Of a stretch of DNA of 64,000 bases, positions 28,657 to 37,826 are shown piece after piece; positions within the stretch are counted from its first letter, which is position 1, and every line of letters begins with the position of its first letter. The notes under the pieces were generated by a model, which worked only from the letters and a program-made list of their open reading frames with translations, did not search any database and was not told the DNA's origin. A program made the translations under genes and the position numbers. The stretch lies in assembly GCF_033001325.1 (NCBI RefSeq), contig NZ_CP133111.1:3612501-3676500 (forward strand), written 5' to 3'. The stretch comes from Rhodopseudomonas sp. BAL398. GTDB taxonomy: Bacteria > Pseudomonadota > Alphaproteobacteria > Rhizobiales > Xanthobacteraceae.

Positions 28657-29957
28657 CGTGTGTTGTTCCCGGCCAATGCAAAGGGGTTGCCGACCAGGCC
28701 TTCGATGGTCGCAACCGCGATATGAAAGTTCTGCTGCGCTTCCTGTTCGCGAAGCCGCGCCTGCGCCACGGTGGCCTCGGCATCGAGCACCTCGAGCAGC
28801 GTGTAGCGCCCCTGCCCGTAGCCCTCCAGGATCGCATCGGAGGCCTGGCGTGATCGCGGGATCGCGGTCTTGCGCAGAATCGCCAATTCGCGCCGCGCGC
28901 CTTGCAGCGAATCATAGGCGCGTCCCGCCATCACGATCAGCGTGTTGCGGTTGGCGTCGCGCTCGGCACGGGTCTTGGCCAGGTTCTCCTGGGCCGCAAG
29001 GATGTCGCCCTGGTTCTGGTCGAACAGCGGGATCGGAATCGAAACCGACAGCCGCACGGCGTCGTCATTGGTCTCGTTGAAATGCCGCCACCCCGCACCG
29101 ACGCGGACGTCCGGATAGGGCTTCAGCCGCGCCCGCAGCAATTCGGCGTTGCGCTGGGCAAAGACGGCGGTCCAGCGCATCAATTGCGGATTGGCCTCGA
29201 TCGCCGCGACGACGGCAGCGAAGGCCGGCGGCCGCCCGATCCGGTCGAGCCGGCCCGAGACCTTGCTGAACTTGGCCGCCGTGTCGCCCATCAACACCGC
29301 GAGATCACGCCGGGCGCTGGCAAGCGCGGCCGCGGCGCGCTCCCAATCGGCCTTCACCAGCGCCGACGCAACCTCGGCGCGGCCGGTTTCGGCGGGCGAG
29401 GATGCGCCCGCATCGACGCGTCGCTGCAGCATCGGCGTGATTTTGTCGATCGCGGCAATCTGCTCGTCCAGAATTGCGATCCGGTGCTGCAATCCGAGCA
29501 CGTTGAGGAACGCGATCGCGGTCTCCGACAAGATCTCCAGGCGCACCGCCTTGCGCTGGATCGCCGCGGTTTCGACCGCGGCTCTGCCGGCGGCGATCCG
29601 TGCGTCGCGCTTGCCGAACAGCTCGAACAATTGGCTGATCTGCAGCGTCGTCTCGGCCGACCTGGTGCCGCGATAGCTTCGCGACCCGAACGCATTGTCC
29701 TGCTCGAAGGACAGCTCCGGATTGGCCAGCGTGCCGGACTGGATATGCGCGCCCTTGGCAAGGCCGATATCGCGCTCCGCCGCGGTCAACCGCGGATTGG
29801 CGACCAAGGCGCGCTGCAGAGCGGCGCGCATAGTCAAGGTCTGGGCCTCGACGGCGCCGCCATAGATCGGCCCCATCATAAGGCCGAAGGCGACGAGCGA
29901 CGTCGCGACCGTCCGTATGAGCGCGGAGCGACCGATCGGGTCCATGATCGCGCTCAT
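28653..29957 (-). CDS. czcC: CzcC-type TolC-family outer-membrane efflux protein
   Basis: A 434-residue outer-membrane channel with a signal peptide (hydrophobic 15-33) and two long alpha-helical repeats of the TolC fold: LRAALQRALVANPRLTAAERDI in the first and AKTRAERDANRNTLIVMAGRAYDSL in the second. Family hallmarks PIPLFDQNQGDI and GYGQGRYTLLEVLDAEATV are present. It completes the tripartite metal pump. Its ATG overlaps the stop of the upstream small gene by 4 bases and its stop overlaps czcB by 4, showing tight coupling. Confidence 0.92.
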   Translation of the reverse strand: MSAIMDPIGRSALIRTVATSLVAFGLMMGPIYGGAVEAQTLTMRAALQRALVANPRLTAAERDIGLAKGAHIQSGTLANPELSFEQDNAFGSRSYRGTRSAETTLQISQLFELFGKRDARIAAGRAAVETAAIQRKAVRLEILSETAIAFLNVLGLQHRIAILDEQIAAIDKITPMLQRRVDAGASSPAETGRAEVASALVKADWERAAAALASARRDLAVLMGDTAAKFSKVSGRLDRIGRPPAFAAVVAAIEANPQLMRWTAVFAQRNAELLRARLKPYPDVRVGAGWRHFNETNDDAVRLSVSIPIPLFDQNQGDILAAQENLAKTRAERDANRNTLIVMAGRAYDSLQGARRELAILRKTAIPRSRQASDAILEGYGQGRYTLLEVLDAEATVAQARLREQEAQQNFHIAVATIEGLVGNPFALAGNNTR

Positions 29958-30310
29958 TCGCCTTCAACCCAGCATCTGGACACCCGACAGGCCTGCTTGT
30001 TCGCCGCCGAGACGTTGCACTTCGCCAAAGCCGATTTCTCGGCGCTCGGGCGCGACGACGTGTAGGCACTCCAGACCGTGGTGGCGGCGTGGGTGCCATG
30101 GTTGGATCGCGCAATGCATGCCCACTTCCCCGCGTTGTTGTACCAGGCTTTGCCCCGATCCAGGCCGAAGGCGTAGTTCCGCGTCGCAGCACCATCCTCG
30201 ATCGATGTCTTCGCTCCGGGTCGGAATTGAGAGATTTCGTGATTGGTGCCGGCATAGGCGACCGAACTTCCCAACCACATCGCGACGATCAAAGGTCTCG
30301 CATATTTCAT
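29954..30310 (-). CDS. Small exported protein coupled to czcC (118 aa, DUF4189-like)
   Basis: A 118-residue protein with signal peptide (MKYARPLIVAMWLGSSVAYA). The mature part contains KWACIARSNHGTHAATTVWSAYTSSRPSAEKSALAKCN and ends CRVSRCWVEGE. The SAEKSALAKCN phrase resembles DUF4189-type secreted proteins, in which repeated ARxxALxxC elements occur. It has four cysteines. The stop overlaps the czcC start (ATGA), so it is a true part of the metal-efflux operon. A periplasmic metal-related role is inferred from place only. Confidence 0.7.
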   Translation of the reverse strand: MKYARPLIVAMWLGSSVAYAGTNHEISQFRPGAKTSIEDGAATRNYAFGLDRGKAWYNNAGKWACIARSNHGTHAATTVWSAYTSSRPSAEKSALAKCNVSAANKQACRVSRCWVEGE

Positions 30311-30346
30311 GACGTTGTTCCGTTCTTGACGAGTCCGCTCGACCCG

Positions 30347-30577
30347 TCATTGTCCGGCCGCCCGCATCCGCTGGCTTGGCGCGCCGGTGTTTCCATAGAT
30401 TTGCTGGAGGGTCGGTCCAATGGGGCGGCCGGCGCGTCGATCGCCCAGGGATGATGCCGCGTCAGTCGACATGGCCATCAGGCTGGCCATCACCGACTGC
30501 GAAGCATCGCCTGCTGGGAGTAGCAACGCGGCGAGCCATGACGCGGCAGCGGCTGACCATGTGCACAAACGCAACAT
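30347..30577 (-). CDS. Small putative exported protein upstream of the czc operon (76 aa)
   Basis: A 76-residue frame beginning with a hydrophobic leader (MLRLCTWSAAAASWLAALLLPAGDASQ). A short polar tail contains GPTLQQIYGNTGAPSQRMRA. It lies 36 bases before the 118-residue exported protein on the same strand. No good ribosome site is seen before the ATG, so the start, or the gene itself, is uncertain. No family is recognised. Confidence 0.4.
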   Translation of the reverse strand: MLRLCTWSAAAASWLAALLLPAGDASQSVMASLMAMSTDAASSLGDRRAGRPIGPTLQQIYGNTGAPSQRMRAAGQ

Positions 30578-30669
30578 GTCACGCGCGCAGCCGGTTCAGC
30601 TGCAACCATCTGAGCGACCCGAACACCAATAGTCCGCGACACGGCAACGCCGCGCGCGAGACTAGGCCT

Positions 30670-31017
30670 TCAGATCAGAAGTTTGGGAGGGCGGGGATCG
30701 AGCCGATGATGGCCCGCAACCAATTTGGCCGGTACAGCCCAGGCGACCTTGCGCGGATCAAAGACCGGCGCCGTCACCGCGAATTGCGGTGCGGTCAAAC
30801 TCGGCATCCAGACGTGGCATTCTTCCGAGAAGGAAGGCGACTTCTTCGAATCGCCGTCATGCGACGCGTCAACGGAACTGGTTCCGACATCCGACGACAT
30901 CGCGAGTGCCGGGATCTCGTCCGCGCACGACACCGTGTGGGCAAAGCCCACGAAAATGTAGGTCAGGGCGAGAACCATCAATAACGCCCGACGCAAGCAA
31001 GGTGAAATCGATGGCAT
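30670..31017 (-). CDS. Small exported/membrane protein leading the czc operon (115 aa)
   Basis: The frame opens MPSISPCLRRALLMVLALTYIFVGFAHTVSCADE, a clear signal or anchor sequence. The mature part has an ECHVWMPSL motif of the kind seen in small proteins preceding czc/cus-type efflux operons, and ends in a proline-rich tail (RLDPRPPKLLI). An ATG 8 codons upstream (31041) is an alternative start. It is likely the first gene of the metal-efflux transcript; a role in metal sensing or binding is only a guess. Confidence 0.55.
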   Translation of the reverse strand: MPSISPCLRRALLMVLALTYIFVGFAHTVSCADEIPALAMSSDVGTSSVDASHDGDSKKSPSFSEECHVWMPSLTAPQFAVTAPVFDPRKVAWAVPAKLVAGHHRLDPRPPKLLI

Positions 31018-31293
31018 CTTGTGAGCGATCCGAAATTCCATTGGCGCAGCGATACCAGACTTGGATTCGCAACACTATCACATCGGCGCAGAAATCATCG
31101 GGAACCCAAAGATGCGGCGATTTGTCCCCGCGACTGTCGACCGCTTCGCCAAACGCGGCCGGTGCCGGCCTTCACGCGCAATCGCGCCGGCATCATCACG
31201 ATGACGCCAGGCTGAAAGGCCAGGCGCCGGCTCCCTTGCATCCATCGGCCGAACGCTGGGACTCAGGCGCATCACAACCGCACCGCGGCGCAG

Positions 31294-31926
31294 TCAGGCA
31301 GTGGCGCTCGCCCGTTCGGCCTCCTGTCTTTCCGCTTCCTTCGCGGCCACGACGCTGGGGCGTGCTCCGATCCGCTTCAGATATGCCTGGAGGTGCGGCC
31401 AAGGCGATATGTCTATGTGCTGAAACTCGGTCCACATCGCAATCGTGTAGCAATGCGCATCGGCAATGGTGAACGTCGCGCCGGTCAGATAGTCCTGCGT
31501 CGCCAGATGATCGTTGAGCCATTTCAGGCGCGAAATCACCAATTGCCGGGCAATCGGCCGATAGTCATCCGGCGTCACCTTCTTGAGGAGCGGCATGAAC
31601 CCGCCCTTGTGCAGATCGGATGCAATGAAACTCATCCACTCCATGATCCGGTATCGCTCGAGCGTGCCGGCCGGCGCGCAGAGCTCGCTTTCAGGGCACT
31701 GGTCCGCGAGGTATTGCATGATGACAGCCCCCTCCGTGAGGAATTGACCATCCGCCAACTCCAGCGCCGGAACCTGCCCCTTGGGATTGATAGCGTAGTA
31801 GTCCGACCCGTCCGGCAACAGCTTTCTCGGCACATCGACCCAGATGAGCTCGAGCGGAATTCCGAGTTCGCGCCTGACAATATCGACGGCAAGCGAACAG
31901 CCTCTGACTTCGTGATAGAGCTTCAT
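31294..31926 (-). CDS. Glutathione S-transferase family protein (paralog 1)
   Basis: A 210-residue cytoplasmic GST. The thioredoxin-like half starts MKLYHEVRGCSLAVDIV, where the Ser/Cys-active group has its catalytic residue (CSLA), and holds NPKGQVPALEL and the glutathione-binding LTEGAVIMQYL. The all-helical half has DYLTGATFTIADAHCYTI, the N-capping motif of the fold. It is a close paralog of the GST at 37827-38450. The ATG at 31926 is used. A conserved 19-nt motif (32017-32035) lies upstream. The substrate is not known; beta-class-like conjugation or dehalogenation is possible. Confidence 0.85.
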   Translation of the reverse strand: MKLYHEVRGCSLAVDIVRRELGIPLELIWVDVPRKLLPDGSDYYAINPKGQVPALELADGQFLTEGAVIMQYLADQCPESELCAPAGTLERYRIMEWMSFIASDLHKGGFMPLLKKVTPDDYRPIARQLVISRLKWLNDHLATQDYLTGATFTIADAHCYTIAMWTEFQHIDISPWPHLQAYLKRIGARPSVVAAKEAERQEAERASATA

Positions 31927-32016
31927 TCGGTCCCCCTGGGGTCTTGATCGATGTCGAGATCGTGCCGCGTGCCGCACACCACCATGGCGCGGCACGAACC
32001 ATCGGTATCAGCGCAA

Positions 32017-32035
32017 TTTCTCACAATATAATAAT
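32017..32035 (-). promoter_or_regulatory. Shared 19-nt motif, site 1 (before the GST gene)
   Basis: The minus strand reads ATTATTATATTGTGAGAAA. It is one of four related sites in this region (others at 36522, 39564 and 43333) that all point the same way relative to the next minus-strand gene. It ends 91 bases from the GST start, and TTGACA precedes it. A binding site for the nearby IclR protein is inferred. Confidence 0.5.
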
Positions 32036-32121
32036 TTTGTCAAAAGCCACCGAGGGTGTTTTCTGCACGGACTAACTCATTCAGACCGCAGATCGGCGCT
32101 GTTGCACGACGGCATTTGCCG

Positions 32122-33021
32122 TCATGATAGCGCTTGGCTGACCGAGGCCGCGGCGTCTTGCAGGAACTGGATCAGCACCTCTTCGCGCAGAAGGGACATC
32201 CTGTGGGCATCGCCAAGAAGCGTAAGGCTGCCGATCACGGCGCGGTCGCCCCCGAAGATCGGAGCGGACATGCCCTCGATGCCCGTGTTCAACTCGCCCT
32301 TCGAGAGGCAATATCCCGATTTTCGAATAGCCTGCATCGACTCGTAGAATTCATCCCAATCGTGCGCCAGCGCATCGGGGTCGCCGGCGGCGCGCCCCTC
32401 CTCGTGCAGACGCCGCAGCCTGGCGGCCGGCAGAAACGCGATGATCGCCTTGGAGCTCGAGCCGCGAAACATCGGCAGCGGCTTTCCTCTGCCGAAGTTC
32501 AGCACGCGGCCCGGCCCTGTCGATTCAATATGTACAGTGACGATGGATCGGTCGTAGATTTTCGTCAGCATGACATCGAGGCCGGACTGCAACGATAATT
32601 CGCGCATCGGACCCGCGGCCGCGATGATCGCGGGATCGCATTCCCTGATCTGCAGATCCAGTTCCATGATCCGCGGCCCAAGCGCAAAGCCGCCTTTCCA
32701 GCGAACCAGCAGGCCGGCCTTGGTCAGTTCCTTGACGTAACGATAGGCGGTACTGGTCGGCACGCCAGCCCCCTCGCCGATCTGCTCCGCCGACAGAACG
32801 GGCTTCTCGCGGCTGAATAGTCGCAACGTCCCCAGCATTCTGGATAGGCTGGTGCCATTCTCGTCTCGTGACGATTGAACTTTCGCATCCGGCCGAGGGG
32901 GCATTTTCTTCAGGCTGGATTTCTTGACGATACTCTTTGCCACCTTGGGCGACGCACTCCGTGGTGGTTTCGCGATCATCTGTCCCTTTTGGAACGCGGT
33001 CCGTGGTTTCTTCGCAACCAT
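32122..33021 (-). CDS. IclR-family transcriptional regulator
   Basis: A 299-residue regulator. A lysine-rich, probably disordered tail covers residues 1-50. The winged helix-turn-helix is at about 58-120 (VLSAEQIGEGAGVPTSTAYRYVKELTKAGLL). The effector-binding GAF-like domain runs about 140-299, with HIESTGPGRVLNF, GSSSKAIIAFLP and SKGELNTGIEGMSAPIFGGDRAVIGSLTL, the typical IclR signature. IclR proteins control catabolic operons by sensing an aromatic or organic acid. It sits inside the tct/GST cluster and is the obvious candidate to bind the shared 19-nt motif. Confidence 0.9.
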   Translation of the reverse strand: MVAKKPRTAFQKGQMIAKPPRSASPKVAKSIVKKSSLKKMPPRPDAKVQSSRDENGTSLSRMLGTLRLFSREKPVLSAEQIGEGAGVPTSTAYRYVKELTKAGLLVRWKGGFALGPRIMELDLQIRECDPAIIAAAGPMRELSLQSGLDVMLTKIYDRSIVTVHIESTGPGRVLNFGRGKPLPMFRGSSSKAIIAFLPAARLRRLHEEGRAAGDPDALAHDWDEFYESMQAIRKSGYCLSKGELNTGIEGMSAPIFGGDRAVIGSLTLLGDAHRMSLLREEVLIQFLQDAAASVSQALS

Positions 33022-33149
33022 TCCTCAAGCCCCAGCCAATCAACCGACATCAATCGCGCGATGGCGACGCAGGAGATATACCCGACTAGACAGCATCGCA
33101 CAGCGGGGAAATTCCCCACTGAACCGGCTGTTATCGTTACGGCCCGGCG

Positions 33150-34142
33150 CTATCGATGATCCAGGTCAAGCTTGGTCTTCTTCAGGATCGCGGCCGTTTG
33201 GCCAATGGTTTCTTGCCAAGCCTGAGTTCCTTTCCCGAACGTGTCGCTGGCATCCTGCAGGCCCAGGTCCCGCAGCTTCGCCTGAATCGCGGGCTCCGCC
33301 ATGACGTCGTGCAGTTTGTTGCGCAGATAGCCGACAGTGACCTCCGGCACCCCGGCGGGCGCGAACACTGCGAACCAGCCGGCGTTGTCAAATCCCGCAA
33401 CACCACGCTCCTTGAACGTCGGAACATCGGGCAGGGTCGCGACCCGTTGCGTGCCGGTCACCGCCAGGGCACGCGCTTGCCCAGCTTCGACAAAGCTGTT
33501 GATCGCCGCGACCGTCAGGAAGACGGAATCAATATTGCCGCTCAACAGATCCGTGACTGCGGGCGCCGATCCCTTATAGGGGACATGGACAAGCCGGAGA
33601 CCGCGTTCGGCGCCGAGCAGCGAGCCCATCAGATGGGGTGACGAGTGGACGCCGTATGTCCCGAACGTCACCTCCTTATCGGTCTGTCCGAGAAATTGAT
33701 CGAGGGTCTGGATTTTCGACGAACCGTTGACAGCCAGCACCAGAGGGGTCTTCGCAACGACCGATACCAACACGAACTTCTTCTGCACCGTCTCCATCGC
33801 GGTCTTGTCGGCCGACAGAAGCGGCTCGATCACATGAGTCGAACTGCTCCCCAACATCAGGGTCAGCCCATCCGGCTTGGCCCTGGCCACGAACTGGCTG
33901 GCGATCAGACCGTTCGCTCCGGCCTTGTTGTCGACCACTACCGTGGAATCCGTCAGCGCCTTGAACCTCTCGGCGATCAGACGCGCCAGCGTATCGGTGC
34001 CCCCTCCGGCGGAGAATGGCACCACCAATGCAACGCTGCGTCCGCCGAGAGGCGATGTGTTCGGCGCTGGAGCCTGCGCGTCGGCATAGCCGTTCAGCAG
34101 CATCAGGCAGGCCGCTGCTGCCGGCAAGGTCAGGTACTTCAT
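33150..34142 (-). CDS. tctC: Bug/TctC-type periplasmic binding protein (TTT transporter)
   Basis: A 330-residue binding protein with signal peptide (LPAAAACLMLLNGYADAQA). The Bug-family ligand motifs are VALVVPFSAGGGTDTLARLIAERF and VVVDNKAGANGLIASQFVARAKPDGLTLMLGSSST, and the second-lobe block VPYKGSAPAVTDLLSGNIDSVF. It delivers a carboxylate to the TctAB permease, whose genes lie directly upstream on the same strand (tctB-tctA-tctC order). The gap to tctA is 161 bp. Confidence 0.9.
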   Translation of the reverse strand: MKYLTLPAAAACLMLLNGYADAQAPAPNTSPLGGRSVALVVPFSAGGGTDTLARLIAERFKALTDSTVVVDNKAGANGLIASQFVARAKPDGLTLMLGSSSTHVIEPLLSADKTAMETVQKKFVLVSVVAKTPLVLAVNGSSKIQTLDQFLGQTDKEVTFGTYGVHSSPHLMGSLLGAERGLRLVHVPYKGSAPAVTDLLSGNIDSVFLTVAAINSFVEAGQARALAVTGTQRVATLPDVPTFKERGVAGFDNAGWFAVFAPAGVPEVTVGYLRNKLHDVMAEPAIQAKLRDLGLQDASDTFGKGTQAWQETIGQTAAILKKTKLDLDHR

Positions 34143-34303
34143 TTCAATCTCCGATTGATCAGATCAACAATGATGGGACACGGCGGCGCGGACGGCGCAC
34201 TCATCCGCGATTGTCGTCCGCCGATTTTCTGGACGGGTGCAGTGAAGTTGCGCGCCATCTAGGCGCGCCAACCCGCGGACGGGAGGGCACCATTGCGGCG
34301 ATG

Positions 34304-35818
34304 CTAGGAGGTCACGGCCGGCCTCGCTTTTCCGCGATTGGCCAATGCGGTCGGAAACACCGCGCCCGAGACGGCCAACACGATAACCAGCAGCACCAAG
34401 CCGAGAAGCGTGGCGCTGATCGGTCGCGTCACGAAGACTTCGAAGCTGCCGCGGCTGAGAATCATGGTGCGACGGAAGTACTCTTCGAGCATCGGGCCGA
34501 GGATGAAGCCCAATATCAGCGGCGACGGGTCGAGCGACAGCCGCATCAGGATGTAACCGATCAATCCGAATACGGCGGTCACGAATATATCGTTCAAATT
34601 GTTGTTCACGCTGAACGTGCCGATGCAGCAGAAGAACAGAATGGTCGGAAACAGGACATTGTAGGGGATCTTGAAGACCGAGAGCCAGAGCCGGACCAGC
34701 GGCACGTTGAGCAACAGCAAGAAGCAGTTGCCGATCCACATGCTCGCCACCAGCCCCCAGAACAGATCCGGATGCGTCGCAATCATGTTGGGGCCGGGTT
34801 GAATGCCCTTGATGATGAAGGCTGCCATCATCAGCGCGGTCACGGCGTTCTCCGGGATGCCGATGCTCATCAGAGGAATGAAACTGGTGCGGGCCGCCGC
34901 TTCGTCGGCCGCCGCCGGCCCCGCTACGCCCTCGATCGCGCCGCTGCCGATCTGATTTCTGAATTTGCTGACCTTCTTCTCCAAAGCGTAGGACGCAAAT
35001 TGCGCAACCGTCGCTCCGCCGCCTGGCAGAACGCCGAGGATCGATCCGATCACACTGCCGCGGAACGCGCTCGGAAGTATGCGCTTGAAATCCACCCAAC
35101 TCGGGATGAGGTTAATCTCTCCGTTGAACGGCGAATGTCCCCCGCCCTTATCCAGGTTCTTGGTGATCTCCGCGATTCCAAAGCAGCCGAGCGCGATGCT
35201 GACCAGACTGATGCCGTCGTACAGCGAGTCCAGGTTCAGGGTGAAACGCTGAACTCCCGATTGGACGTCGGTGCCAACCTGAGCGAACAGCACGCCGACG
35301 AGACACATCGCCAGACCATTAAGAACGCTGCCGGTCGTGACGAAACTCACGCACATGAATCCGAACAGCATCAGCATGCAGTAATCGGGGGGCCCCAGCA
35401 GGAAGGCCGCCTTGCCCAGGATCGGCGTCAGCAAGGACAGCACTACGATCGCCACCGTGCCGCCGATGAAACTGGAGAAGCCGGCGGTGAAGAGCGCCAG
35501 ACCGGTCTGGCGCTTCACCGTCATCTGATATCCGTCGATGCACATCACAATGCTGGTTGCGTGCGGTATCCTCATCGTTATGGCACTGACGCAATCGCCG
35601 TATTGGGCGCCATAATAGATGCCGGCAAGCATGATGAGCGCGCCGTTCACCGGAATCGAATAGGTCAGCGGCAGCAGCACGCTGATCGTGGCGAGCGGAC
35701 CAAGCCCGGGCAGAAGCCCGACGAGGGTCCCGACGACACAGCCGATCGCGCAATACATCAGATTATCAATGGTCACCGCGTGACCGAATCCCATCGCAAG
35801 GTTTTGCCAGACTTCCAT
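34304..35818 (-). CDS. tctA: TctA, large membrane subunit of a tripartite tricarboxylate transporter
   Basis: A 504-residue inner-membrane protein with about ten to twelve helices. The TctA motifs are GLLPGLGPLATISVLLPLTY near the start and the inverted-repeat copy GVLPGGGATVAQFASYALEKK in the second half, followed by the AADEAAARTSFIPLMSIGIPENAVTALMM block. It forms the permease with TctB and is powered by ion gradients. Its ATG overlaps the last base of the tctB stop, so the two are coupled. The ligand is an organic acid of unknown identity. Confidence 0.93.
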   Translation of the reverse strand: MEVWQNLAMGFGHAVTIDNLMYCAIGCVVGTLVGLLPGLGPLATISVLLPLTYSIPVNGALIMLAGIYYGAQYGDCVSAITMRIPHATSIVMCIDGYQMTVKRQTGLALFTAGFSSFIGGTVAIVVLSLLTPILGKAAFLLGPPDYCMLMLFGFMCVSFVTTGSVLNGLAMCLVGVLFAQVGTDVQSGVQRFTLNLDSLYDGISLVSIALGCFGIAEITKNLDKGGGHSPFNGEINLIPSWVDFKRILPSAFRGSVIGSILGVLPGGGATVAQFASYALEKKVSKFRNQIGSGAIEGVAGPAAADEAAARTSFIPLMSIGIPENAVTALMMAAFIIKGIQPGPNMIATHPDLFWGLVASMWIGNCFLLLLNVPLVRLWLSVFKIPYNVLFPTILFFCCIGTFSVNNNLNDIFVTAVFGLIGYILMRLSLDPSPLILGFILGPMLEEYFRRTMILSRGSFEVFVTRPISATLLGLVLLVIVLAVSGAVFPTALANRGKARPAVTS

Positions 35819-36237
35819 CAGTAGAGCCCCAGGTGAAGACCGAGCAGGCCTTGGAATGCGAAAGCCACCACGATGAGCGCGGCGGATATTTTGAGGTTGC
35901 TCCTCCAGGAATAGGACGAGCCAGCGAGGGCCGCGACAAAGACCAGGACGACGATGCCCACAATCATGCCGACGATTTTCGAGACCAGCACGAAGCCGAC
36001 CAAGCCGGCCAGAACGGACGCGATACTCCTCACCTTGATCTCAAGCCGATCGGGCGCTTCGTAGCGCGCCCTGATCACGATCAGGATGGCAATCGCAAGC
36101 AGCATGCTGCTGACCAGCAGCGGGAATAGTCCGGGTCCGGTATTGTCCAGGCTTCCGATCGAATAGCGGAACGAGCCCAGGCCGAAGCCGAGGGCGACGA
36201 ACGCAAGAACATATCCGCGGACAACATTCTTATTCAA
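35818..36237 (-). CDS. tctB: TctB, small membrane subunit of the tripartite transporter
   Basis: A 139-residue protein with four hydrophobic helices, the TctB topology. Family features include the first helix (VLAFVALGFGLGSFRYSIG) followed by GPGLFPLLVSSMLLAIAI. A TTG start at 36237 is chosen: it follows GAGAGGG and gives the usual size. Longer in-frame starts would add an unsupported 25-residue polar tail. It precedes tctA with overlap. Confidence 0.85.
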   Translation of the reverse strand: MNKNVVRGYVLAFVALGFGLGSFRYSIGSLDNTGPGLFPLLVSSMLLAIAILIVIRARYEAPDRLEIKVRSIASVLAGLVGFVLVSKIVGMIVGIVVLVFVAALAGSSYSWRSNLKISAALIVVAFAFQGLLGLHLGLY

Positions 36238-36757
36238 TTGTCGACCCTCTCGAATCCGGCGGGACGAATGCAGGCCCCGCGTGCTTTCGCCGGCGCCCGG
36301 CACGTAGTCCACTTCACGATCTTCACGGCGCTGGCGCCGCGATGGAAAGAACGGCGTTTGACCGGACGCCTGATGGGTAAGCCTCGAGCGTGTTCTCCAC
36401 GCTCACGGTTCGAGGATGTCGCCGCGCCGCGAGCGTTTGCGGTGAGCGATGGCCTTGCTAACGCCGAGTGACAATCCCTGCATTGCAACCCCGTTGGGCT
36501 TTGTTGCGCCTGCATGTCATTTTTATCAGACTGTAATAATTTTCGCCCGTCAATAAGGAAATTGCACTCATCGCCGTTTGTTTGCGCGAAGTTTGGGCGC
36601 GAAGTTTGCGCGCGCACTCGGCAACCTGCTCGATGTCGCGCCAGGTACGCGCGCGCATCCAGCTCGACGAAATCGGGCGCGTGACGCCGGTCCGCAACCG
36701 CGACCGGCGTCGATAGCATGACGAATAGCATCTCACGCGGCGGGCTTCGACAGGCCG
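36238..36757. other. Intergenic region between tctB and the cyclase gene
   Basis: The 520 bp hold the shared 19-nt motif at 36522-36540 and, closer to tctB, a short stem-loop (GAGCGTG and CACGCTC around 36388-36406). No convincing open reading frame or element was seen in the rest. Confidence 0.5.
36522..36540 (-). promoter_or_regulatory. Shared 19-nt motif, site 2 (before tctB)
   Basis: The minus strand reads ATTATTACAGTCTGATAAA, matching sites 1, 3 and 4 at the invariant positions (TTAT, A, T, T, A and final AAA). It lies 285 bases upstream of tctB and after the end of the cyclase gene, as expected for a promoter of the tctBAC transcript. TTGAC precedes it. Confidence 0.45.
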
Positions 36758-37819
36758 CTACACCGTCGCGATCGGCGTCACCGGCGAGCCGACGGCGCCA
36801 GGCAGGGCAAGCGGCGGAGCGGTCAATAGAAACCTGCTGCGCTTCTGCTCCCGGAGCCACAAGGCGAGCGTCCCCAGGCGCCACAATTCGCCGAGGTGAA
36901 TGCCGTTCTTGAACAGACAATGGTGGTGAAGCGGCAACATCGCGTGTCGCACGTCGCTTGGTGCCGATTTGGGCATCAGTTCGACGGCGAAATTGTCTGA
37001 TATCAGCGCCGCAATGCCCGTCTCGGAGATCCATCGCAACAGCTTCTGGTCGCCGCCATCCAACCCAGGACACGAATTGAGCAGCACCTCCGCTACCGGC
37101 TTCTTCTTCATGTCCAGGATGAGGGAATCCAGACCGGTGTAGAAACAGACCATGTCGCCTTTCTCGATGACGACATCGTCCTGCTTCAGGATATCCATCA
37201 GCTCATTGTAGGTCACGGCGTGATTGGACTGGCCGAAATGTCGGTTCAAGTCCACCATGACGGCGCGTCCCTGGACGCCGTGACTGGCGAGGTTCTCGAT
37301 GCCTAGCTTTTCGGCGCGCGGATTTTCGTAGCTGTCCCAGCTGACGGCACCGCTCGCCGGCTCCGCCGCGATGACATCACGATCCGCGCTGAAGCCGTTG
37401 TAGAAGACCACCTCCTCCTTGCCGTCGCCGTCGGCGTCGAATTCGGCGCCAATATGGGCAAGCCCGTCCCATTGGGTCGAATACTGGGTGTGGATCAAAG
37501 CGACATCGTCGGAGACAACATCGCAAAACATCGGGTTGTCTCGCGACAGAGCGAAGCAAAAGCACTGCGCTCCTTCGTTCTTGCCGCCGCGCAGCGTGGC
37601 AAAGCGGCGAGGCGGATGCCGTCGCGGGTGAAGGGCGTTTCCGCCCGGGTAATCGAGCGGCAATGACAGGCTGAAGGCCTTTCCGGCCTTGACCTCGGCT
37701 ATGCCTTTCTTGACCTGCTCGACCCCGACCAGATTCATCGATCCGAGCTGATCGTCGTCGCCGAAATCGCCCCAATTGGAATCGATCGGCCGCTTCTTCC
37801 ATCTATGTTGCATGATCAT
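36758..37819 (-). CDS. Cyclase-family (kynurenine-formamidase-like) metal hydrolase
   Basis: A 353-residue member of the cyclase/KynB superfamily (PF04199). The metal-binding strand reads HTQYSTQWDGLAHIGAEF, the long-form version of the family motif H-x-G-x-H-x-D-x-x-x-H; SHGVQGRAVMVDL and KGDMVCFYTG are family blocks. Members hydrolyse amide, lactone or formamide bonds in catabolic pathways. It follows the GST gene at 37827 by only 7 bases, so GST and cyclase form an operon. The substrate cannot be told. Confidence 0.8.
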   Translation of the reverse strand: MIMQHRWKKRPIDSNWGDFGDDDQLGSMNLVGVEQVKKGIAEVKAGKAFSLSLPLDYPGGNALHPRRHPPRRFATLRGGKNEGAQCFCFALSRDNPMFCDVVSDDVALIHTQYSTQWDGLAHIGAEFDADGDGKEEVVFYNGFSADRDVIAAEPASGAVSWDSYENPRAEKLGIENLASHGVQGRAVMVDLNRHFGQSNHAVTYNELMDILKQDDVVIEKGDMVCFYTGLDSLILDMKKKPVAEVLLNSCPGLDGGDQKLLRWISETGIAALISDNFAVELMPKSAPSDVRHAMLPLHHHCLFKNGIHLGELWRLGTLALWLREQKRSRFLLTAPPLALPGAVGSPVTPIATV

Positions 37820-37826
37820 TCCGTTC

